DNA of 7,175 nt. Origin: an uncultured Micrococcales bacterium. GTDB lineage: Bacteria; Actinomycetota; Actinomycetes; Actinomycetales; Microbacteriaceae. Both the position numbers and the translations under genes were made by a program. The DNA lies in assembly GCA_913062665.1 (NCBI GenBank), contig CAJXVY010000021.1, positions 1-7,175 of the forward strand, given 5' to 3'. Each line of letters starts with the position of its first letter. The first letter of the stretch is position 1. The notes beneath the pieces are model-generated. The model worked only from the letters and a program-made list of their open reading frames with translations. It was not told the DNA's origin and ran no database searches. Shown piece after piece: positions 1 through 5,298 of the stretch.

Positions 1-29
1 TTTTAGCACTCAGTCAAGGTGAGTGCCAA
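1..29 (-). promoter_or_regulatory. Possible leftward groES promoter inside CIRCE
   Basis: Read on the minus strand, the CIRCE begins with TTGGCA (29-24), a fair -35 hexamer. After an 18-base spacer comes TAAAA (5-1), which could be the first five bases of a -10 box cut off by the window edge. HrcA on CIRCE would then cover the whole promoter. The target gene is outside the window, so its identity as groES rests only on the CIRCE and on the usual actinobacterial gene order. Confidence 0.4.
3..29. promoter_or_regulatory. CIRCE element (HrcA operator)
   Basis: The left half-site TTAGCACTC (3-11), a 9-base spacer (12-20) and the right half-site GAGTGCCAA (21-29) match the CIRCE consensus TTAGCACTC-N9-GAGTGCTAA with one mismatch, a C for T at base 27. 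CIRCE is bound by the repressor HrcA, which is inactivated on heat shock; its classical targets are groESL and, in some bacteria, dnaK. The palindrome lies 26 bases before the methyltransferase start and at the window edge. Since groES commonly lies beyond tsaD and this methyltransferase in actinobacteria, the main target is probably a divergent groES to the left, which is not visible. The site could also repress the methyltransferase, because it covers the -35 area of that gene's likely promoter. Confidence 0.92.
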
Positions 30-42
30 GTGTTGTTGTTGG

Positions 43-48
43 TAGTTT
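43..48 (+). promoter_or_regulatory. -10 box of methyltransferase, leaderless geometry
   Basis: TAGTTT fits the TANNNT -10 pattern and ends 6 bases before the ATG at 55, so transcription would start at or next to the A of the start codon. No Shine-Dalgarno sequence precedes that ATG, and an in-frame TAG at 49-51 rules out an earlier start. Leaderless mRNAs of this form are common in actinobacteria. No good -35 box is visible; the -35 area (about 20-26) is occupied by the right arm of CIRCE. Confidence 0.5.
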
Positions 49-54
49 TAGCTA

Positions 55-1236
55 ATGGATAAATCCGCTGCTGAAATCATGCTTAGCGCCGAAGCTTTGC
101 AACTGGTTTCGACCATTTCAGAACCCGAGTTAGGCGATGAATTTGAACTCAGCAAAAAACTTCGCAAACTGCATGCGCCGGAACTTGTCAGTGCTGCGAT
201 AACCCAGGCAAAACTGAGGGCAAAGGCCAAAAAGAAATTCGGACCATTTGCTGAGCGGATGCTTTTCACGAGAGACGGACTAGAGCAGGCCAGCAGACTA
301 TCGGTCTCAGCACACAGAGCAAACAGGTTTCTGCAATCAGGGATAGAAAATGTCGTCGATCTGGGATGTGGAATCGGTGGGGATTCAATGGCTATGGCGG
401 GTCTCGGGCTGAAGGTTACCGGAGTGGAAATTGATGAGGTAACCGCTGCATTTGCTCATTACAACCTAGCTGGACTGGGCGTAGAAGTTATTCAAAATGA
501 TGCTCAAGAGATAAGCCTCGACAAATACGATGCTGTCTTCTCTGATCCCGCAAGAAGAAGACTTGGGCCCGGGGAAAGTCGCAACCGCCTGTCTGTTTTT
601 GATTACACACCCCCTGTTTCGTGGCTAATGGAAGTCGCGAAGTCTAAGCCGACCGCTATCAAGCTAAGCCCCGCTGATGACTATGAACAATTTGGTGATG
701 AATTTGATTATGAATGGATCTCAGCTGACGGTGAGCTAGTCGAACTCACACTTTATTCATCAACGCTGCGAGGTGACAATATTCGTCAAGCACGACTTTT
801 GACAAGCGGAGGTAACTACGTCTACGGGTCGGAAAGTTTTATCTCTCCTGTTCCTGAGGTGAGTGAGATCGGTCGATACATTTTTGAACCGGACGCATCG
901 CTGATTCGTTCAGGACTGATGGGTGAATTCGCAATAGAGCATGAGTTGAAACTCATTGACAACAAAATTGCCTACCTAACCTCCGATAGCCCCGTTCAAT
1001 CTCCCTGGCTAAAAGGTTTCGAAATAGAAAAACAGCTTGCTCTCGATCCAAAAACCATTTCCAAGGAGTTGGCAGAAAGAGATGTTGGAATACTTGAAAT
1101 AAAAAAACGAGGTGTAGACATAACCCCCGAGGAGTTTAGAAAGAAACTCAAGTTAAGAGGAAAGGGTGCCGCCAGCTTGATTATTACCAAGCGGGGCGAC
1201 ACCCGAGTTGCACTCTTAGGGAAACCTATCCACTAG
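55..1236 (+). CDS. Class I SAM-dependent methyltransferase with THUMP-like C-terminus
   Basis: A 393-residue protein of the actinobacterial class I methyltransferase family that carries a THUMP-like C-terminal domain, probably acting on RNA; the substrate is unknown to me. A helical N-terminal part (about 1-90) precedes the Rossmann methyltransferase core. The SAM-binding motif I is VDLGCGIGGD (101-110), followed by an acidic strand end VEID (124-127). SDPARRR (163-169) stands where RNA and DNA methyltransferases carry their catalytic DPP-type motif. The basic tail (about 345-390, rich in Lys and Arg, with RGKGAASLIITKRG) fits the THUMP-like domain. The ATG at 55 is the first possible start, because TAG lies in frame at 49-51. 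The gene converges on rimI-tsaD and is preceded by CIRCE, which may make it heat responsive. No signal peptide or membrane segment is seen, so it should be cytoplasmic. Confidence 0.9.
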   Translation: MDKSAAEIMLSAEALQLVSTISEPELGDEFELSKKLRKLHAPELVSAAITQAKLRAKAKKKFGPFAERMLFTRDGLEQASRLSVSAHRANRFLQSGIENVVDLGCGIGGDSMAMAGLGLKVTGVEIDEVTAAFAHYNLAGLGVEVIQNDAQEISLDKYDAVFSDPARRRLGPGESRNRLSVFDYTPPVSWLMEVAKSKPTAIKLSPADDYEQFGDEFDYEWISADGELVELTLYSSTLRGDNIRQARLLTSGGNYVYGSESFISPVPEVSEIGRYIFEPDASLIRSGLMGEFAIEHELKLIDNKIAYLTSDSPVQSPWLKGFEIEKQLALDPKTISKELAERDVGILEIKKRGVDITPEEFRKKLKLRGKGAASLIITKRGDTRVALLGKPIH

Positions 1237-1253
1237 ATGGCTCTCCTAGTGGA
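1229..1253. repeat. 8-bp inverted repeat over the methyltransferase stop codon
   Basis: TCCACTAG (1229-1236) and CTAGTGGA (1246-1253) are perfect inverted copies around a 9-base loop. The left arm ends with the stop codon TAG (1234-1236). No T-run follows on either strand, so it is not a standard intrinsic terminator. It could stall polymerase, protect the mRNA 3' end, or be chance. Confidence 0.35.
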
Positions 1254-1340
1254 GCGGAAATGATGACCTCAGCTGGAGTCCGAAGCCACCAAAGCAAGTG
1301 CTGTAGTGTTCAATCTAAATTGACAGCGTTTCATTCCCCT

Positions 1341-1361
1341 GTTTATAACGAATCTATAAAC
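1341..1361. terminator. Weak candidate hairpin at the convergent gene ends
   Basis: GTTTATA (1341-1347) and TATAAAC (1355-1361) are perfect 7-bp inverted copies around a 7-base loop, and the repeat spans the rimI-tsaD stop codon (TAG on the minus strand, 1356-1354). On the plus strand it is followed by TTTGAACTTT, a broken T-rich tract, so it could help end the methyltransferase transcript. On the minus strand no T-run follows. The stem is almost all A/T and would be weak. The rest of the gap 1237-1353 shows only imperfect short stems. Confidence 0.25.
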
Positions 1362-2841
1362 TTTGAACTTTACTGACTTCCATAGTTGATTCGGCTCCGA
1401 ATCCGTTTCCTGACGGCTCGCGCCCAGCCATAACTAATTGCGCGCCAAGGCTTGCAATCATTGCGCCATTATCCGTACAGAGCGAAAATCTCGGTATTCT
1501 CAGTTCGATCCCCGCTTGCGAGCATTTCTGCGTTGCCAATTCTCTGAGCCTCGCATTGGCAGTCACGCCTCCGCCAAGGATTAGCCTTGGAACCCCGTAC
1601 TCCTCACACGCCTTCAAAGCTTTTGTCACAAGCACATCCACAACCGCTTCTCTGAAACTTGCCGCGACATCGCTTGTATTGATTTGCTCGCCACTGTCCT
1701 CGGCTTTTTCAACATATCTTGCAACGGCGGTTTTTAGGCCGCTGAAACTAAAGTCATACTTGTGCTCGGCCATGTCTTTTGGTAGCGAAAGTCCTCTTGG
1801 GAAGCGTATGGCTTCGGGGTTTCCACCCAAGGCCGCTTTGTCGATTTCTGGTCCACCCGGATAAGGAAGCCCGAGAATTCTTGCCACTTTGTCAAATGCC
1901 TCCCCAGCAGCATCGTCAATTGTCTCCCCCAGAAGCTCAACGTCGTCGAGCAGGTCATTTACTAAGAGTAGAGAAGTGTGACCGCCACTTACCAACAGCG
2001 CGATACTCGGGGTTTGCAGACTCCCGCGCTCTAAAATATCCGCACCCACGTGACCTACCAGGTGGTTTACAGCGTATAGAGGCTTACCAATTGCTGCCGA
2101 CAGTCCTTTGGCTGCCCCTATCCCGACCATCAGAGCCCCGGCCAAGCCTGGACCATTTGTGACTGCTATCGCATCAATTTCTTGCAGTTGAATGCCCGCT
2201 TCATACAAAGCGGTATCAATTGTTGGCTGCAGGGCCTCCAGGTGCGCCCTGGCCGCAACCTCAGGAACAACTCCCCCGTAACGGGCGTGTATCTCCATAG
2301 AGCTATTCAGTGCATTTGAAAGCAGACGGTTGCCTTTGACAATTCCCACGCCAGTCTCATCGCAACTGGTTTCTATGCCCAAAACAAGAGGTTGATCTAT
2401 GGTTTTTCGCATCACCCAGGCATCGACGCCTTCGGGCTGGTAGTAGCCCTTGCGAGTGTCAATATGCTCGAATCCATATTTCTTATACAGCCCGATTGCG
2501 CCGAGATTATCTGCTCTGACATCCAAAAACATTTCCTCGGCACCACCTCTGGTTGCCAGCTCAATCAGTCTGTTCATAAACTCGCTACCCAAACCGCTTC
2601 CTCTGTGAGGCTCAGAGACGGCGATGGTGTTGATATCCGCCTGAAAGCTACCAGCGGGTGAGGATAACCCTGCATAACCCACAAGCTCTGAGCCATTGAA
2701 AGCAACCAGGTACTGAGTGTGCAAAGCCTCTAGGTCAGCCACCATAGCTGACGCAGACCAAGCTTGGTCTCCAAAGATCTCTTTCTCGAGATTCACTAAA
2801 GAGTCGTAGTCGGCAGGGATTGCGAATCTAATATCCATCAT
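1354..2841 (-). CDS. rimI-tsaD: Fused RimI S18 alanine N-acetyltransferase / TsaD tRNA t6A37 threonylcarbamoyltransferase
   Basis: A 495-residue fusion. Residues 4-146 are a GNAT acetyltransferase of the RimI type: the acetyl-CoA loop is RGSGLG (80-85, RxxGxG), then FLDVRADN (105-112) and GLYKKYGF (117-124), with Tyr119 at the catalytic acid position. RimI acetylates the N-terminus of ribosomal protein S18. Residues 152-495 are a full TsaD, which transfers threonylcarbamoyl to A37 of ANN-decoding tRNAs with TsaB and TsaE. TsaD motifs present: [10 protein letters not shown] (155-164), metal ligands His260 and His264 (NHLVGH) and Asp457 (CTDNGA), SGGHTS (285-290), FSFSGLK (364-370) and [12 protein letters not shown] (422-433). 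About five residues join the domains. An internal ATG at 2412 (Met144) could start TsaD alone, but its ribosome site is weak. The ATG start overlaps the tsaB stop (ATGA); a second ATG follows at once. Asp107 replaces the usual catalytic Glu of RimI. Confidence 0.95.
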   Translation of the reverse strand: MMDIRFAIPADYDSLVNLEKEIFGDQAWSASAMVADLEALHTQYLVAFNGSELVGYAGLSSPAGSFQADINTIAVSEPHRGSGLGSEFMNRLIELATRGGAEEMFLDVRADNLGAIGLYKKYGFEHIDTRKGYYQPEGVDAWVMRKTIDQPLVLGIETSCDETGVGIVKGNRLLSNALNSSMEIHARYGGVVPEVAARAHLEALQPTIDTALYEAGIQLQEIDAIAVTNGPGLAGALMVGIGAAKGLSAAIGKPLYAVNHLVGHVGADILERGSLQTPSIALLVSGGHTSLLLVNDLLDDVELLGETIDDAAGEAFDKVARILGLPYPGGPEIDKAALGGNPEAIRFPRGLSLPKDMAEHKYDFSFSGLKTAVARYVEKAEDSGEQINTSDVAASFREAVVDVLVTKALKACEEYGVPRLILGGGVTANARLRELATQKCSQAGIELRIPRFSLCTDNGAMIASLGAQLVMAGREPSGNGFGAESTMEVSKVQSL

Positions 2842-3455
2842 CCGCTCACCCGCTTCTTGCTCGAGGGGGTTACATCCGGAGAGCGCAAATACAGCGCACT
2901 CAAATCATCCAGCTTCACACCTGCAGCATCTGCTTTCTCTGCATAAATCCCAACGACCTTCGCATCACACAGTTCGCTGATTCTTGGAAATGAGCCATAG
3001 TTTTTTTCTAAATCCTCAGGTTTGATCACCTGCAACTGCTCTTGCCGCTCGGCTAGTCCGTTACCATCCAAACCCGAATAAACACCAACAAACTGCTCAC
3101 CCCGCTTAGCGTCACTTGTTACCAACCAGGTTTTGTTGTCCATACCCGCGCCATGGATGCTTGCAAGCGCATCAAGTGAAACAACACCGAGAAGGGGTAT
3201 TTTCCTGGCGGTTGCAAATGCCAACCCGGCAGCCATGCCAACTCTGAGTCCGGTGTAGCTGGCAGGTCCTCGACTTATCGCAACTGCTTCAATCTCTTTA
3301 CCTGCAACCTTTGCCTCTGACATTGCTGACTCAATTGCCTGGCCGATATTTTCGGCATGCCCAAATGGGTCGTCAAAACCAGAAAAACCTAGAACCTCTC
3401 CGCGATTGACAACCGCAGCGCTGCTTCCGGAGGTGGTGTCAATTGCCAGGATCAA
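2838..3455 (-). CDS. tsaB: TsaB, t6A complex dimerization subunit
   Basis: A 205-residue TsaB (YeaZ), the non-catalytic ASKHA-fold partner of TsaD in tRNA t6A37 synthesis; it dimerises with TsaD and is needed for its activity in bacteria. The N-terminus MILAIDTTS is the typical phosphate-1 strand of the fold. The family signature [11 protein letters not shown] lies at 63-73, an HAEN segment at 33-36, and the characteristic C-terminal [10 protein letters not shown] at 189-198. Length is normal. The start is TTG at 3455: no ATG or GTG is available near it, it gives the conserved first residues, and GGGAG lies 7 bases upstream. The gene overlaps the end of tsaE by 17 bases and its stop overlaps the rimI-tsaD start by 4, so all three t6A genes are likely translationally coupled, fitting their joint complex. 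Confidence 0.95.
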   Translation of the reverse strand: MILAIDTTSGSSAAVVNRGEVLGFSGFDDPFGHAENIGQAIESAMSEAKVAGKEIEAVAISRGPASYTGLRVGMAAGLAFATARKIPLLGVVSLDALASIHGAGMDNKTWLVTSDAKRGEQFVGVYSGLDGNGLAERQEQLQVIKPEDLEKNYGSFPRISELCDAKVVGIYAEKADAAGVKLDDLSALYLRSPDVTPSSKKRVSG

Positions 3456-3903
3456 TGTTCAGCTCCCTTTTTTGCCACTTTCCATGCCCTTTTATTCTCA
3501 GCATCCGGCTATCGCTATCACGGTCGCGAGAAATCTCAATTTCCAACCAATCATCCGATAGGCCCTGGGTGAAGTCTCTTGGCCACTCAACCACAACGAT
3601 TGACCTTTCAAAATCTATGTCCAGGTCATCAAGCTCAACCGCTGAGCCCAGTCTGTATGCATCGACATGAACCAACGGAGCAGTGGGAGTCTGGTGAGTT
3701 CTGGCCAGCACAAATGTAGGTGATTGAATAGTGCCGCTAGCCTGCAATCCTTTGCCAATCCCCCGGGTCATAGTAGTTTTTCCAGCACCAAGTGGGCCGT
3801 TGAGTAAAACCAAATCCCCTTTGGATAAAAACGCGGCAAGTTTCTGTCCAAGGTTCTGCATTTGCTGTTCATTTTCAATGATTAACTCTTGCAGAACCCT
3901 CAT
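3439..3903 (-). CDS. tsaE: TsaE, t6A complex ATPase
   Basis: A 154-residue P-loop ATPase of the TsaE (YjeE) family, which supports turnover of the TsaB-TsaD complex during t6A37 formation; ATP hydrolysis is thought to reset the complex between cycles. The Walker A motif GPLGAGKTT is at 36-44 in a GDLVLLNGPLGAGKTT context. The family-specific SPTF (61-64), HVDAYRL (79-85, Walker B-like Asp81) and VVEWP (104-108) are all present and intact. The length is typical. The ATG at 3903 overlaps the alr stop as ATGA, and GAGG (minus strand, 3914-3911) sits 7 bases upstream. The C-terminal end is encoded by DNA that also carries the ribosome site and first codons of tsaB. It is a soluble cytoplasmic protein. 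Confidence 0.96.
   Translation of the reverse strand: MRVLQELIIENEQQMQNLGQKLAAFLSKGDLVLLNGPLGAGKTTMTRGIGKGLQASGTIQSPTFVLARTHQTPTAPLVHVDAYRLGSAVELDDLDIDFERSIVVVEWPRDFTQGLSDDWLEIEISRDRDSDSRMLRIKGHGKWQKRELNIDPGN
3463..3467 (-). promoter_or_regulatory. Ribosome binding site supporting the TTG start of tsaB
   Basis: Minus-strand GGGAG, with 7 bases (3462-3456) before the TTG at 3455-3453. It is among the clearest Shine-Dalgarno sites in the operon, lies inside the tsaE coding region, and supports the TTG as the true start of tsaB. Confidence 0.7.
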
Positions 3904-4967
3904 CCGCCGCCCTCATAGGTTCTCTTGGGTCGCTGACCTATGCGGGTGACTATCTCGTAGTTGATAGTGGATGCCCTGTTGGATATTTTCTCAACCGGAT
4001 TTGCATCACTGATGATTTCGACTCGATCTCCAAGTTTTATATCGCTATCACCCACATCAACAACAAATTGATCCATCGCTATTCGACCAACCTGCTTGAA
4101 TTTTTTCCCAGAGATAATGACTTCAAAACCCTCTGCAGCTCTGGGGAGCCCATCTCCGTATCCAAATGGCACCAGTGCCAAAGTTGTCTCTTTCTCGGTT
4201 CGGTAACGGTAGTCATAGCTAACGCCTTGGCCGGCGGGAACCCGCTTGAGGTTCACAACCTCTGAATAAACACTCATAGCTGGTTCAAGCGGTAGTCCAG
4301 AGACATCTCTGCCATCTGGCGTGAGGCCATAAACGGCAATCCCGCAGCGAACCATGTCGAAATGCTTATTTGGATAACTGAGAGTTGCATTCGAAGCACT
4401 AGCGTGCGCAAGTTCAAACTCCAACCCCTTGCCCCTCGCATACTCAATAGCTGTTTCAAACACCTCAAATTGAGCAAGATCCTCTTGCTCGTTTGTGTTT
4501 GAAAGGTGAGTAAAGATACCCTTCATCGAATGCTTTGAACCAAGGCTTATTAGCCGCTCAACTGCTTGCGGAAAGTCATTGATGCTAAACCCGTTTCGGC
4601 CAAGACCCGTGTCTACCTTCACGTGTACCTCTAAGCCATCTAGGTCCTCTAAAAAATCCAGATGTTCGAAGGTTGAAACTCCGATATCAATGACGTTCTG
4701 TTTGGCCAGTTCAAAATCATTCTTGGAATTTGATATCCACGCAAGGATTGGCGATTTGATACCTACATCCCTGAGTGCAACAGCCTCCGAAACATCCGCC
4801 ACCCCAAGGTAATCAACATCGGAATCCAAGTGTTTGGCAACCTCGATTGCTCCGTGACCATAGCCGTTGGCTTTCACCACCGCCATTACTTTGGCGGGTC
4901 GGGCGACCCTGCGCAGAACCTCATAGTTCTCGCGAATTCGATCTAGATTTATACGAATCTCACGCAT
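3900..4967 (-). CDS. alr: Alanine racemase
   Basis: A 355-residue PLP-dependent fold-type III racemase that interconverts L- and D-alanine, supplying D-Ala for peptidoglycan. The PLP Schiff-base lysine is Lys32 in VKANGYGHG (31-39). VKVDTGLGRNG (116-126) holds Lys117, the position carbamylated in the well-studied homologue, and Arg124. The second catalytic residue is Tyr251, in the dimer-partner segment GVSYDYRY (248-255). GYGDGLPR (269-276) and GRIAMDQ (294-300) are standard Alr motifs; Met298-Asp299 match the substrate-contacting pair. All catalytic residues are present, so it should be active; it is slightly short for the family. The ATG at 4967 starts 8 bases inside acpS and has only a distant GGGAG (about 15 bases upstream), so translation probably relies on coupling. 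No membrane segment is seen. Confidence 0.97.
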   Translation of the reverse strand: MREIRINLDRIRENYEVLRRVARPAKVMAVVKANGYGHGAIEVAKHLDSDVDYLGVADVSEAVALRDVGIKSPILAWISNSKNDFELAKQNVIDIGVSTFEHLDFLEDLDGLEVHVKVDTGLGRNGFSINDFPQAVERLISLGSKHSMKGIFTHLSNTNEQEDLAQFEVFETAIEYARGKGLEFELAHASASNATLSYPNKHFDMVRCGIAVYGLTPDGRDVSGLPLEPAMSVYSEVVNLKRVPAGQGVSYDYRYRTEKETTLALVPFGYGDGLPRAAEGFEVIISGKKFKQVGRIAMDQFVVDVGDSDIKLGDRVEIISDANPVEKISNRASTINYEIVTRIGQRPKRTYEGGG

Positions 4968-5298
4968 TGATAATTACAACCGCTCCCGCTATACCTGCAT
5001 CATGGCTAATGCTGAATTCAATTCTATTTGCCAAATCTGGATGCCTCTTGGCAGTCTCCCCGTGCAGGATTACTTTTGGCTTACCACCTTTAGTGACCTC
5101 AATTTCTCTCCAGTTGAGACTCTCTGGCTCACCAACAGCCTTTTTCAATGCTTCCTTGACCGCAAACCTTGCCGCTTTTGATTCAAGGCTTAGTTTTTGT
5201 TCGCTTTCAAAAAACAGCCTTTGATTGAGCTTTGGTGTTTTATTCAAAGCAGAACCGAATCTGGCAATATCCACCAAATCGAGACCCACTTGCATCAC
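4960..5298 (-). CDS. acpS: Holo-[acyl-carrier-protein] synthase
   Basis: A 112-residue AcpS-type phosphopantetheinyl transferase. It moves 4'-phosphopantetheine from CoA to the serine of acyl carrier protein, activating fatty acid synthesis. The first motif is VGLDLVDIARF (4-14) with Mg-binding Asp7. The second, ARFAVKEALKKA (43-54), has Glu49, the other metal ligand. SISHD (96-100) is the family's C-terminal signature. The size is normal. Two starts are possible: GTG at 5298, which gives a 4-base GTGA overlap with the glmS stop, or the next codon, ATG at 5295, whose A is the last base of the glmS TGA. The difference is one residue, and the ATG looks at least as likely. No strong Shine-Dalgarno is seen, so translation is probably coupled to glmS. 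Confidence 0.95.
   Translation of the reverse strand: MMQVGLDLVDIARFGSALNKTPKLNQRLFFESEQKLSLESKAARFAVKEALKKAVGEPESLNWREIEVTKGGKPKVILHGETAKRHPDLANRIEFSISHDAGIAGAVVIINA

Noticed and set aside
1261..1326. Further hairpins in the convergent gap (a near-palindrome around 1265-1280 and a bulged stem around 1308-1326)
   Set aside because: The stems are short with mismatches or bulges and lack T-runs; this is within what chance gives.
1779..2162. A 127-codon open frame on the plus strand inside tsaD
   Set aside because: It lies wholly opposite conserved TsaD coding sequence, its translation is low-complexity and rich in Pro, Arg and Leu, and it has no recognisable motif. It is a shadow of the real gene.
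3468..3473. A6 run near the end of tsaE as a possible frameshift site joining TsaE to TsaB
   Set aside because: The zero-frame codons are CAA AAA AGG, which is not a good slippery heptamer, and a -1 shift would not enter the tsaB frame, which is +1 relative to tsaE. tsaB has its own ribosome site.
4775..5224. A 149-codon plus-strand open frame across alr and acpS
   Set aside because: It is antisense to two genes with intact catalytic motifs, and its protein shows no family features. It is a shadow frame.
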